This document shows, piece by piece, positions 40,219 to 48,151 of a DNA stretch of 49,925 bases. The notes under the pieces were generated by a model that did no database searches, was not told where the DNA came from, and worked only from the letters and a program-made list of their open reading frames with translations. The stretch comes from Desulfuromonas sp. GTDB lineage: Bacteria; Desulfobacterota; Desulfuromonadia; Desulfuromonadales; BM501. The position numbers and the translations under genes are program-made. How positions within the stretch are numbered: position 1 is the stretch's first letter; every line of letters starts with the position of its first letter. Location of the stretch: contig NZ_PKUB01000048.1 in NCBI RefSeq assembly GCF_002868845.1, forward strand, positions 102,247-152,171, given 5' to 3'.

Positions 40219-42627
40219 TTAAGGCTTTTTCCCGCCGAGCAATTTCTTGATTTTGGCCACCGCCTCCAGGGCGTCCACGGCGTAGAGGTCGGCGCCGATG
40301 GTGTCGGCGTAGTCCTGCGTGACCACGGCGCCGCCGACCATGGTGAAGACCTCGATTCCGGCCGCCCGTAATTCGGCGATGGTTATTTCCATCTGGTTGA
40401 GGGTGGTGGTCATGAGGGCGGAGAGGCCGACCGCGTCCACCTCCAGGGCCCTGGCTTGCTCAACGATGCGCTCCGCCGGGACGTTTTTTCCCAGGTCGAC
40501 GACCTCGAAGCCGTAATTCTCCAGCAGGGTGCAGACGATGTTCTTGCCGATGTCGTGGATGTCCCCCTCGACGGTAGCCATGAGGATCTTGCCCAGGTCG
40601 GGCGCGTCCCCTTTGCGCATCTCCGGCTTGAGGCGGGCGAAGGCAGTCTGCATGGTCTCGGCGGAGAGCATGACCTGGGGGAGGAACATCTGCCCGCTTC
40701 CGAACCGGCGGCCGACCTCCTCGAGTCCGGGCAGCAGGCCCTCGCTGCTGATCGCCAGGGGGGCGATGCCCTCCGCCAGGGCCTTCTCCACCAGTTGTTC
40801 GATGCCCTCCCGGTCACCTTCAAGAACGGCGGCGGCCAGCGCCTCCCGTATTCCCAGGGGCTCCCCCCCGGTACGGGGGGACGCTTCGGGTGGCGGCGCC
40901 TGGCCGTAGATTTCCACGTAGGTCTCGGCGCGAAGATCCCGCCCCAGCAGGACCATGGCCGCCCGGTAGGCGTCCATCATCCGCTCGTCCTTGGGGTTGA
41001 TGATGGCGGCACAGAGGCCCGCCTCCAGGGCCATGGCGAAGAACGCCGAGGAGAGGACCGGGCGCCGGGGCAGGCCGAACGAGATGTTGCTCACCCCCAG
41101 AACGGTGGCCAGGCCAAGCTCTTGCCGCACCCGCCGCAGCGCCTCGAGGGTCTGCAACGCCTGGTCCTGCTCGGCGGAGACGGTCAGGGCGAGGCAGTCG
41201 ATGATCACGTCCTCTTTCGGCAGGCCCGCTTCGCGGGCCGCCTCGAGAATCGTGCGGGCGACCTGCAGGCGTCCCTCGGCGGTCTTGGGGATGCCCTTGC
41301 CGTCCAGGGCCAGGCCGATGACAGCGGCGCCGTACTTGCGGGCGAGGGGAAGGACGGCCCGCAGGCTCTTCTGCTCCCCGGAAACGGAATTGATCAGGAC
41401 CTTGCCGTCGGCCGCCTTGAGTCCCTCCTCCAGGGCCGCCGGATCGGAGGAGTCGAGCACCAGGGGGGCGGCCGTCGCCCCGGAGGCGGCGAAAACGGCC
41501 CGGCGCATGGCGGCGGGCTCGTCCACGCCCGGCGCTCCGCAGTTGACGTCGAGCAGGGCCGCCCCGGCGGCGGCCTGCTCCTGGGCCTCGCGGCGGACGT
41601 AGGCTGTCTTGCCCTCCCGCAACTCGGCGCTGTAGAGCTTCTTTCCGGTGGGATTGATGCGTTCTCCGATGACGGCGCAGGGCGCCTCGCCCCCGATCGG
41701 CACCACTGCGGTGCGGCTGGAGAGAATGCACCGGCGTGGCGGGGCCGTCCAGGAGAGATCTTTCCCCTCGAGGGCCCCGCGAATGGCGCGGATGTGGTCC
41801 GGCGTGGTGCCGCAGCAGCCGCCGATGACCCGTACCCCCAGGGCGAGCATCCGGTCGTGGTAGGCGGTCATCTCCTCCGGGGTTCCCGGGAAGACGGTCT
41901 GGCCGTCCCGCAGGGCCGGCAGGCCGGCGTTGGCCTGGGAGATCAGGGGGAGGGAGGTCACCGAGCGCATCCTCACCAGCAGTTCATAGATCCCCTCCAC
42001 GCCGAGGCCGCAGTTGGAGCCCACCAGGTCGATGCCGAGGGCCTCCAGGGTGACCGCCGCGGCTTCGGGCGGAGTTCCCAGCACGGAGCGGCCGCCGTCG
42101 TCGAAGGTCATCAGGGCCATGACCGGCAGAGCCGAGAACTCTTTGCAGGCCACCACGGCGGCCCGCAGTTCCCGAATGTCGAGGAAGGTTTCCAGGGTGA
42201 CCAGGTCCGCGCCGGCCTCGTTGAAGGCCCGGACCTGCTCGCCGAAGATCTCCACCATCTCGTCAAAACCCGCGTCTCCCACCGGCTCAAGGAACCGGCC
42301 GGTCGGCCCGACCGAGGCGGCCACGAAGGACGAGTCGCCCGCGGCCTTGCGGGCCAGTTCCACCGAGCGGGCGTTGATCTGCCGCACCCGGTCTTCCAGG
42401 CCGTAGTGGGCCAGCTTGACCCGGCTGCCGCCGAAGCTGTTGGTCACCAGGATGTCGGCGCCGGCCTCGCGGTACTCCCGGTGGATCGATTCCACCACCT
42501 CGGGAGAGGTGAGGTTCATCTCTTCGGGGCAACCGCCGGCCTTCAGGCCGCGCTCCTGGAGCATGGTACCCATGGCTCCGTCGAGGACGAGAACCTTTTC
42601 CCGTATCGCCTGTCGAAAATCAGCCAT
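40219..42627 (-). CDS. metH: Cobalamin-dependent methionine synthase lacking the reactivation domain
   Basis: This 802-residue enzyme methylates homocysteine from methyltetrahydrofolate via cobalamin. The homocysteine-binding domain (about 1-290) has LDGAMGTMLQERGL and the zinc cysteines Cys206 and Cys271-272 (IGGCCGTTPDHI). The pterin-binding domain (about 315-560) contains GERINPTGKKLY and DVNCGAPGVDE. The B12 cap and binding domains (about 595-802) contain GLEEVGRRFGSGQMFLPQV and the cobalamin ligand motif DIHDIGKN (His691). The C-terminal SAM-dependent reactivation domain of E. coli MetH is absent, as in many anaerobes. It starts 1 base after the GerMN gene and shares its operon with murI. 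Confidence 0.94.
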   Translation of the reverse strand: MADFRQAIREKVLVLDGAMGTMLQERGLKAGGCPEEMNLTSPEVVESIHREYREAGADILVTNSFGGSRVKLAHYGLEDRVRQINARSVELARKAAGDSSFVAASVGPTGRFLEPVGDAGFDEMVEIFGEQVRAFNEAGADLVTLETFLDIRELRAAVVACKEFSALPVMALMTFDDGGRSVLGTPPEAAAVTLEALGIDLVGSNCGLGVEGIYELLVRMRSVTSLPLISQANAGLPALRDGQTVFPGTPEEMTAYHDRMLALGVRVIGGCCGTTPDHIRAIRGALEGKDLSWTAPPRRCILSSRTAVVPIGGEAPCAVIGERINPTGKKLYSAELREGKTAYVRREAQEQAAAGAALLDVNCGAPGVDEPAAMRRAVFAASGATAAPLVLDSSDPAALEEGLKAADGKVLINSVSGEQKSLRAVLPLARKYGAAVIGLALDGKGIPKTAEGRLQVARTILEAAREAGLPKEDVIIDCLALTVSAEQDQALQTLEALRRVRQELGLATVLGVSNISFGLPRRPVLSSAFFAMALEAGLCAAIINPKDERMMDAYRAAMVLLGRDLRAETYVEIYGQAPPPEASPRTGGEPLGIREALAAAVLEGDREGIEQLVEKALAEGIAPLAISSEGLLPGLEEVGRRFGSGQMFLPQVMLSAETMQTAFARLKPEMRKGDAPDLGKILMATVEGDIHDIGKNIVCTLLENYGFEVVDLGKNVPAERIVEQARALEVDAVGLSALMTTTLNQMEITIAELRAAGIEVFTMVGGAVVTQDYADTIGADLYAVDALEAVAKIKKLLGGKKP

Positions 42628-42628
42628 T

Positions 42629-43264
42629 CTATTCGTCCCTTTCCGCAGATGCAGCCGGCGTATTCAGCCCCTCTTCGCCGAACCCGGGCGCCCAGCCCTC
42701 CGGCGGCCGGCTGAAGTCGAAATCGGCCGGAATGGGGGAGCGCAGATCGACATGCCCCTTGATCGTTTCGACGGCGGCCCCCTCGACCAGGATTTGAACC
42801 TGGCGGATGTGGGGGAAGTTGACCGCCAGGGTGTTGGCCAGCCCGTAGGTCGTCAGCAGTTCCGATCCACTTCCTCCGGGATGGGCCGAGATCAGTTCAC
42901 GGCCGAAGTCGACGGTGGCCGTGCCTTCCTCCACGCTCACTCCCCGCACAATCGCGTGGGAGGGGATCACCGGGACAAGGTCGCCCAGCGGTCCGTCGGC
43001 CAGGGCGCGGACGGTGCTGGCGATGCAGTCGGCTTCGTTCGGACAGTCCTCGATTTCCCGGGCCTCGGCCGCCAGGTAGCTGCCGCCGGGGTCGCCGAAG
43101 TAGAGGATCACCTCCCGCAGATTCCGGGGCTCTTCCATGGCCGGGGGCGGGGGCGCCGGCGGTGGGGTGGATACCATGAGCCTGCGGCCCATTACGATGC
43201 CGAGAACCACCAAGACGGTGATGACGGCCAGCAGGGTCAGGCGATCTTTGGTGAATATTTTCAT
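42629..43264 (-). CDS. GerMN-domain membrane-anchored protein
   Basis: This 211-residue protein has an N-terminal membrane anchor (LTLLAVITVLVVLGIVMG) and a Pro-rich linker (PPPAPPPPAMEEP). A GerMN domain follows: VILYFGDPGGSYLAAEAREI, the conserved stretch around IASTVRALADGPLGDLVPVIP, GTATVDFGRELI, GLANTLAVNFPHIRQVQILVEG. GerMN proteins in spore formers bind peptidoglycan or assist germination and sporulation; in Gram-negatives the role is unclear. The neighbour murI, upstream in the operon, makes D-glutamate for peptidoglycan, which fits a cell-wall link. The ATG at 43264 is preferred over a GTG at 43285 because aggggac lies upstream and the membrane anchor begins there. Confidence 0.85.
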   Translation of the reverse strand: MKIFTKDRLTLLAVITVLVVLGIVMGRRLMVSTPPPAPPPPAMEEPRNLREVILYFGDPGGSYLAAEAREIEDCPNEADCIASTVRALADGPLGDLVPVIPSHAIVRGVSVEEGTATVDFGRELISAHPGGSGSELLTTYGLANTLAVNFPHIRQVQILVEGAAVETIKGHVDLRSPIPADFDFSRPPEGWAPGFGEEGLNTPAASAERDE

Positions 43265-43300
43265 GGTCTTGGAGTCCCCTTGCACGCTGTGGCGGACGTT

Positions 43301-44137
43301 TCAGCCCGCGGTTCGGGCATCGGTCGCCGGGGGGAGGGTGTCGTCCAGTTCTACCTGCATCACATCCCGCAGGGGGGCGCCGAGGAAAGAGCCGCCCACC
43401 CTTTCGAAGCGGGTCGGGACGTCGGTTACGAAAAGCATAGACGGGTCAGGCGGGGTTCGGCGGCAGAGGCCTCGCCCGGTCAGGAGTTCGGAGACCCGCA
43501 GGGCGGTCTGCTCGGCCGAGTCGACCAGTTCGATCCCCTCGCCGAGGACTTGGTGCAGGGTGCTCTTGAGCAGAGGGTAGTGGGTGCAGCCGAGGACCAG
43601 GGTGTCGATGTCCCTCTCGAGGAGTGGGGCGAGATATTCGCTGGCGACAAGGCGGGCCACGGGGTGCTCCGCCCACCCTTCTTCGGTCAGGGGGACGAAC
43701 AGGGGGCAGGCGACGGCGTGGACCTCGATGCCTGGGTCCAGGGCGTGGATGGCTCGGGTGTAGGCTCCGCTCTTGATCGTCCCCTCGGTGCCGATGACCC
43801 CGACCCTGCGGTTGCGGGTGACAGCAGCGGCCCGCCGGGCGCCGGGCTCGATGACCCCCACGACGGGAAGGCTGAAGCGTTCCTCCAGTTCATCCAGGGC
43901 CACCGCCGAGGCGGTGTTGCAGGCGACCACCAGCAGTTTGACCCGCTGCCGGTCAAGGAATGCGGCGGCCTCCAGGGAGTAGCGCAGGACCGTGCGGGGG
44001 CTTTTGGTGCCGTAGGGCACCCGTGCTGTGTCGCCGAGGTAGATGAGTTGCTCGCCGGAAAGAAGGCGCCGGACCTCTTTGAAGACCGTCAGGCCGCCGA
44101 CTCCCGAGTCGAAAATGCCGATGGCACGCTCTGACAT
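43301..44137 (-). CDS. murI: Glutamate racemase MurI
   Basis: This 278-residue enzyme converts L- to D-glutamate for peptidoglycan. The two catalytic cysteines are visible: Cys73 in VVACNTASA and Cys184 in VLGCTHYPLL. The N-terminal GIFDSGVGGLTV gives the Asp10-Ser11 pair, and GDTARVPYGTKSP is the usual substrate loop. Length is typical (about 265-285). Start 44137 was chosen because tgggag lies six bases upstream; a GTG/ATG 12 bases earlier gives MGVC. It opens the murI-GerMN-metH operon. Two palindromes occur just upstream. Confidence 0.96.
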   Translation of the reverse strand: MSERAIGIFDSGVGGLTVFKEVRRLLSGEQLIYLGDTARVPYGTKSPRTVLRYSLEAAAFLDRQRVKLLVVACNTASAVALDELEERFSLPVVGVIEPGARRAAAVTRNRRVGVIGTEGTIKSGAYTRAIHALDPGIEVHAVACPLFVPLTEEGWAEHPVARLVASEYLAPLLERDIDTLVLGCTHYPLLKSTLHQVLGEGIELVDSAEQTALRVSELLTGRGLCRRTPPDPSMLFVTDVPTRFERVGGSFLGAPLRDVMQVELDDTLPPATDARTAG

Positions 44138-44149
44138 GCAAACTCCCAT

Positions 44150-44165
44150 TTTTCAGGCCTGAAAA
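44150..44165. promoter_or_regulatory. 16-bp perfect palindrome upstream of murI
   Basis: TTTTCAGG-CCTGAAAA is perfectly self-complementary and lies 13 bases upstream of the murI start codon. With no loop it is a better repressor-type operator than a hairpin. No regulator is known from the window. Confidence 0.5.
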
Positions 44166-44202
44166 GGAATTGATCATACTAGAGAATGTCGGCGGGGGAG
44201 TC

Positions 44203-44226
44203 AAGGACAAGAACCCTTTTGTCCTT
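44203..44226. promoter_or_regulatory. Inverted repeat AAGGACAA-N8-TTGTCCTT
   Basis: Two perfect 8-bp half sites, eight bases apart, lie in the 187-base region between the divergent murI and the plus-strand membrane gene. The right half site abuts a possible -35 element at 44226, so it may control the plus-strand unit. Confidence 0.5.
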
Positions 44227-44253
44227 TGCCTTTTAATGGAAAACTGTTATGTT
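44226..44253 (+). promoter_or_regulatory. Possible sigma-70 promoter of the HgdB/HgdC-like unit
   Basis: TTGCCT (44226-44231), 16 bases, TATGTT (44248-44253). Each hexamer matches consensus at four of six positions. It lies about 70 bases upstream of the first ATG of the unit. Confidence 0.4.
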
Positions 44254-44324
44254 GAGAAGATTGTATCGGCCTGCTCGGTAGACGGAGGAGCAAGGGCCGA
44301 AATCTTCCGGAGGGGGATTGTCCC

Positions 44325-44642
44325 ATGACCGAGTTTTTCCAGTTGTTCCAGACCGAACGGGTTCTGGGCTACATGCAGCAGTGGCAGATCGGGGACCTGA
44401 TCCGCAACCCGTGGTTTCTGGGCGGGATGGCCCTGCTGTGCCTGATCTCCCTGCTCCTGAAGTGGCGCATCCTGCTGGCCACGGTCGTCAGCGTTACCGG
44501 TTTCGTCGGGCTCGTCTCCTACACCCTCGGGCAGGAGACCAACCTCGAGAGCATGTCCAGCGACACCCTTCTGGTCTTCGTCGGCGGCGGGGTCGCCCTG
44601 GTCATGGTGGTCATCTACCTGCTGTTCATCAAGGCGGACTGA
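44325..44642 (+). CDS. Small two-helix membrane protein of unknown function
   Basis: This 105-residue protein is not recognised. It begins MTEFFQLFQTERVLGYMQQW, then shows two or three membrane spans (WFLGGMALLCLISLLLKW; ILLATVVSVTGFVGLVSYTL; TLLVFVGGGVALVMVVIYLLF). A good ggaggggg ribosome-binding site precedes the ATG. It is 37 bases before the HgdB-like gene and probably in the same transcript. A partnership with that gene is inference only. Confidence 0.7.
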   Translation: MTEFFQLFQTERVLGYMQQWQIGDLIRNPWFLGGMALLCLISLLLKWRILLATVVSVTGFVGLVSYTLGQETNLESMSSDTLLVFVGGGVALVMVVIYLLFIKAD

Positions 44643-44679
44643 CCCCCTTACGGCCCTTTCCCCTTTTCTCGCGTTGTCC

Positions 44680-45660
44680 ATGGTCGGTTTTACCACAACC
44701 ATTCCCATCGAAGTTCTGATCGCCGCCGGCCGCCGGCCGGTGGACCTCAATAATATTTTCATCACCGATCCCGAGCCCGGGCGGCTCATCGAGGAAGCGG
44801 AGGTCGCGGGGTTTCCCCGCAACATCTGCGGCTGGATCAAGGGGCTCTACGGGGTCACCCTGAGGCGCGGCATCCGCGAGCTGGTCGCTGTCACCGAGGG
44901 GGACTGCTCCAACACCCAGGCGCTGATGGAGGTGCTGAGTCTGCACGGCGTGAAAACCGTCCCCTTCGCTTTCCCCTATGACCGCTCGGCGGCGACCCTT
45001 TCCCACGAAATCGACAAGCTGGCCGGCGTTTTCGGCGCCTCCTCCGAGGGTGTCGAGGAGGCCCGGAGGCGCCTGCAGAAGGTGCGCAGCAAGGTCCACG
45101 AGGTTGACCGCCTGACCTGGGAGGAGGACCGGGTCACGGGAGAGGAGAACCACTACTACCAGGTCTGCACCTCGGACATGAACGGCGACCCCGACGCTTT
45201 CGAGGCCGAGGTTGACGCCTTTCTCGCCGAGGCCCGCCGGCGCCCTCCCATTCAGGATGCTCTGCGCCTGGCCTATATCGGGGTGCCCCCCATTGTCTCC
45301 GGCCTCTACGAAGCCCTCGAGTCCCTCGGGGCCCGGGTGGTTTTCAACGAAACCCAGCGCCAGTTCTCCATGCCCTACGCCACCGGGGACCTGGTCGAGC
45401 AGTACCGGCGCTACACCTATCCCTACGACATCTTCACTCGCCTGGAGGACATCGAGGAGGAGATCGCCAAGCGGCGGGTGGACGGCGTCGTGCACTACGT
45501 GCAGGCTTTTTGCTTTCGCCAGATCGAGGACATGATCGTGCGCCAGCGGTTGGGGGTGCCGGTGTTGACCCTCGAGGGGGACCGGCCCGGTCCCCTCGAC
45601 GCCCGGACCCGGATCCGCATCGAGGGCTTCGTGGAAATGCTTCGTGCGAGGAAGCCATGA
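44680..45660 (+). CDS. Single-subunit 2-hydroxyacyl-CoA dehydratase D-component-like (HgdB-like) protein
   Basis: This ~326-residue protein is related to the HgdB/FldC/BcrC family of iron-sulfur proteins: FTTTIPIEVLIAAGRRPVDLNN near the N-terminus, AVTEGDCSNTQALMEVL, and the C-terminal HYVQAFCFRQIEDM and LTLEGDRPGPLDARTRIRIEGF. Cysteines at 50, 76, 163 and 278 are candidate cluster ligands. Classical dehydratases need two different subunits plus an activator; here there is only one subunit gene followed by the activator, as in the double-cubane-cluster proteins (YjiM/DCCP type). It is shorter than those (~380-420 residues). Its stop overlaps the ATPase start (ATGA). The ATG at 44680 is used; no ribosome-binding site is obvious, so it may be translated by coupling to the upstream gene. 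Confidence 0.85.
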   Translation: MVGFTTTIPIEVLIAAGRRPVDLNNIFITDPEPGRLIEEAEVAGFPRNICGWIKGLYGVTLRRGIRELVAVTEGDCSNTQALMEVLSLHGVKTVPFAFPYDRSAATLSHEIDKLAGVFGASSEGVEEARRRLQKVRSKVHEVDRLTWEEDRVTGEENHYYQVCTSDMNGDPDAFEAEVDAFLAEARRRPPIQDALRLAYIGVPPIVSGLYEALESLGARVVFNETQRQFSMPYATGDLVEQYRRYTYPYDIFTRLEDIEEEIAKRRVDGVVHYVQAFCFRQIEDMIVRQRLGVPVLTLEGDRPGPLDARTRIRIEGFVEMLRARKP

Positions 45661-46430
45661 CCGGGCTCGGCATCGACCTGGGCAGCCGTCAGGCCAAGTT
45701 CGCCGCCCTGGAGGGCGGGGAGGTCCTTTGGCTGCGGGATTTCGAGACCATTCCCTTCTACAAGCGCTTCGCTTCGATGCGCGAGGGGGTGTTGAACCTC
45801 GATTTCGCGGCCATGGACCTGTTCGACGGGCCGCCTCCGGCCGCCCTTTCAATCGTCGTGACCGGCTACGGCCGCAACACCCTCGGGCTGGAGGGGGCGC
45901 GGGTGGTTCCGGAGATCCAGGCCCATGTGCAGGGGGTCCGGTTTCAGACCGGATTGACCACCTTCACCATGCTCGACCTGGGCGGCCAGGATTCCAAGGT
46001 GGCCCGGGTGGAGAACGGCATCCTGATGGACTTCGTCATGAACGACAAGTGCGCCGCTTCCTCCGGCCGCTACCTGGAGAACATGGCCAAGGTCCTCGAC
46101 CTCTCCCTCGAAGAGCTTTCCCGCCACCACCGCGACCCGGTCCCCCTCGACGCCACCTGCGGCATCTTCGGGGAGAGCGAGCTGATCGGCAAAATCATCG
46201 AGGGACACTCCCTGGAGCGGCTCTGCGCCGGGGTCAACAATACCCTTATCAAGCGGGTGGCCCCCATGCTGCACCGTTTTCCCCAGGACACAATCGTCCT
46301 TACCGGGGGGGTGGCCAAAAGCGCCGCCTTCCGGGAGCTCCTCCGGGAGTCGACCGGGGCCGGGATCGTCGTCCCGGAGCACCCCCAGCACAACGGCGCC
46401 CTCGGCTGCGCGGTCCTGGCCGGGAAATGA
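45657..46430 (+). CDS. HgdC/BadF-BadG-type ATPase activator
   Basis: This 257-residue protein is an ASKHA-fold ATPase that drives low-potential electron transfer into a dehydratase-type partner. Motifs: LGIDLGSRQAK (phosphate 1), VVTGYGRNTL, LDLGGQDSKVARV (phosphate 2), LTGGVAKSAAFRELL (adenosine). The bridging [4Fe-4S] cysteines are Cys132 (NDKCAASSGRYLE) and Cys168 (ATCGIFGESEL). In the homodimer these ligate one cluster between subunits. It overlaps the HgdB-like gene by four bases, so the two are partners. The reaction and electron donor (probably a ferredoxin) are not known. Confidence 0.92.
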   Translation: MTGLGIDLGSRQAKFAALEGGEVLWLRDFETIPFYKRFASMREGVLNLDFAAMDLFDGPPPAALSIVVTGYGRNTLGLEGARVVPEIQAHVQGVRFQTGLTTFTMLDLGGQDSKVARVENGILMDFVMNDKCAASSGRYLENMAKVLDLSLEELSRHHRDPVPLDATCGIFGESELIGKIIEGHSLERLCAGVNNTLIKRVAPMLHRFPQDTIVLTGGVAKSAAFRELLRESTGAGIVVPEHPQHNGALGCAVLAGK

Positions 46431-46467
46431 GGGGCCGTCCCCGCGACTTCAACGAAAGGTAAAAGGC

Positions 46468-46734
46468 ATGGCATTCAAAAAGCGCGACTGGATCTTTATC
46501 GTCCTTGTCCTCGGCGTCTTCGGCACCTTCTACGCCCTGACCGGCGAGGAGAAGACCTCCAAGGTCCCCTACGACGACATCCACGCCAAGTTCTACCCCA
46601 TCGTCAAGGATGAGGGGAAGAAGGCCGCGGAGAAGTTCTGCAAGGAGTGCCACGGTCCGGACGGAATCGCCTTCTCCGCGGAGCACCCCGACCCGATCCG
46701 CTGCCTCTTCTGCCACAAGCTGCTGCCGCGCTGA
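46468..46734 (+). CDS. Small membrane-anchored dihaem cytochrome c
   Basis: This 88-residue protein has a basic start (MAFKKRDW), one hydrophobic segment (IFIVLVLGVFGTFYALTG, residues 9-26) that probably anchors it, and a periplasmic part with two haem c sites: CKECH at 58-62 and CLFCH at 79-83. It is followed directly by a terminator, so it closes the unit that includes the HgdB/HgdC-like pair. Whether it takes part in electron transfer with that pair is unknown, since they would be on opposite sides of the membrane. Confidence 0.85.
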   Translation: MAFKKRDWIFIVLVLGVFGTFYALTGEEKTSKVPYDDIHAKFYPIVKDEGKKAAEKFCKECHGPDGIAFSAEHPDPIRCLFCHKLLPR

Positions 46735-46821
46735 TCCCGGCTGGCATCTTCCAGCCTTCCTGGCCCCCTGACACCCTCCCGCTCATCGGCGCCCCCGCAC
46801 CGTTTCCCATCGCCTGCCCGA

Positions 46822-46846
46822 AGCCCCCCCTCGGGGGGCTTTTTTC
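46822..46846 (+). terminator. Rho-independent terminator
   Basis: An 8-bp stem (agcccccc, 46822-46829, with ggggggct) around a ctc loop is followed by a run of T. It lies about 90 bases after the dihaem cytochrome stop. The 167 bases from here to the convergent cobalt transporter end hold nothing recognised. Confidence 0.88.
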
Positions 46847-47013
46847 CCGTTTTTTCCTCGCCAGAGGGCCGGACATGGCCTGCCTGTGGCTCTTGCGTTT
46901 TTCCCACTCAGGAAGGGACCGGTCTTTCTCGGCCGCGCGGGGATCCCATTGCAGGGGAACGGTTGTTGTTTCAGGGGAAGGAAAGGGGGCGGGGGGATTC
47001 GCCGAAGGCGGGG

Positions 47014-48036
47014 TCAGGAAGAGGCGGAGCGGCGCCGCAGCAGCAGGCCGGTGCCGACGGCCAGGGCGAGGGTCAGCAGGCCGCCCACGAGGCCGGAAAG
47101 GGTGGTGCCTGCATCGACGGCCGGCCAGGCGGCCTCTTCGGGGGGGACGGGTTCCGTTCCCTCGGGGGAGAATCCGTAGCCCGGAAGGAGGGCGACTTGC
47201 TCCTGCAGGTGGGCCAGAACGGGGTGAGGCCCCGAAGGCGGGGAGGGGAGCTGGCCGTCTTCGGCCATCTGCGAGATCGACCATTCCAGGCCGTCGGGGC
47301 GGGGCGATGCGAACCAGGAAAGGGCCCCGGCGGTCAGCGCCGTCGCCAGGACGAAGCCGACCAGTACCTTGCGGAGCGCGGGACCGCCCTGCCCGGGCGA
47401 GGCCGCGAACAGTTCAGGGCGAACCCTGCGGACCCAGGAGACGACCGAGGCGGTGATCACCCCTTCGGTCAGGCCGATGGCCAGGTGGATCGGCAGCATC
47501 ACCAGGGCGAAACCGGTCAGGGGCAGGGCGGAGATGCCCGAAAGGGAGGTCTGGAGCACCACCCCCAGGGCTCCGGTCTGGGATGCGACCAGGGCCGCAG
47601 TCACCGAGGCCGCCCAGAGCCGCCGCGGTGACGGGCGCGCTCCGGCGATGGTGCGGTAGACGAGTGGGTAGGCCACCAGGCACGGGAGCAGGCCGAGGTT
47701 GAACAGGTTGCAGCCGAGGGCCAGCAGGCCCCCGTCGGCGAAGAGCAGGGCCTGGACCAGAAGGATCGAGGCGACCACCAGGAAGGCGGCGTGGGGCCCG
47801 AGCAGGATCGCCAGCAGCAGGCCGCCGCCCAGGTGTCCGCTCGAGCCGGTGCCCGGGATGGCGAAGTTGATCATCTGGGCGGCGAAGATGAAGGCCCCCA
47901 GGACCCCCATCAGGGCAACCCGGCCGTCCTCCGGGGCGGTCTGCGCCCTGCGCGAGCAAAGGGCGAGGGTGCCGGCGGAGGCGGCCCACAGGGCGCCGCC
48001 GACGGCGGGCGAGAGAAGGGCGTCGGCCATGTGCAT
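47014..48036 (-). CDS. cbiM: Cobalt ECF transporter component, fused CbiM-CbiN
   Basis: This 340-residue protein starts MHMADALLSP, whose N-terminal Met-His loop in CbiM binds the metal. The CbiM part has seven or so membrane segments with AAQMINFAIPGTGSSGHLGGG and LALGCNLFNLGLLP. The C-terminal part (from about residue 230) resembles CbiN/PDGLE: FASPRPDGLEWSISQM, then a periplasmic segment and a final membrane helix (GLVGGLLTLALAVGTGLLL). Together this is the metal-capturing S-component pair of the cobalt ECF importer in a single chain. CbiQ and CbiO are not next to it. A good promoter lies upstream; no room exists for a cobalamin riboswitch. Confidence 0.9.
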   Translation of the reverse strand: MHMADALLSPAVGGALWAASAGTLALCSRRAQTAPEDGRVALMGVLGAFIFAAQMINFAIPGTGSSGHLGGGLLLAILLGPHAAFLVVASILLVQALLFADGGLLALGCNLFNLGLLPCLVAYPLVYRTIAGARPSPRRLWAASVTAALVASQTGALGVVLQTSLSGISALPLTGFALVMLPIHLAIGLTEGVITASVVSWVRRVRPELFAASPGQGGPALRKVLVGFVLATALTAGALSWFASPRPDGLEWSISQMAEDGQLPSPPSGPHPVLAHLQEQVALLPGYGFSPEGTEPVPPEEAAWPAVDAGTTLSGLVGGLLTLALAVGTGLLLRRRSASS

Positions 48037-48089
48037 GATGGTGCCTGCTCTGCGGTGTGAAGAATGGTGGAAACGTGTTACGCAAGGAA

Positions 48090-48116
48090 AGTATAACAGC
48101 TACGGCCGCCTGTCAA
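48090..48116 (-). promoter_or_regulatory. Sigma-70 promoter of the cobalt transporter gene
   Basis: On the minus strand TTGACA (48116-48111) is perfect and TATACT (48095-48090) matches five of six, preceded by an extended -10 TG. The spacer is 15 bases, two short of optimal. A transcript would have a leader of only about 47 bases. Confidence 0.65.
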
Positions 48117-48151
48117 TGCAGTCGCCGCGGCCGGGAGCGCTCGGGAAAGGG

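Noticed and set aside
40456-42714. 752-codon open frame on the plus strand
   Set aside because: Antisense shadow of metH with biased Gly/Gln/His composition and no domain; metH on the minus strand has all catalytic motifs.
48037-48151. Cobalamin riboswitch upstream of the CbiMN gene
   Set aside because: A riboswitch needs about 200 bases; the promoter leaves a leader of only about 47 bases and no B12-box-like sequence was seen.
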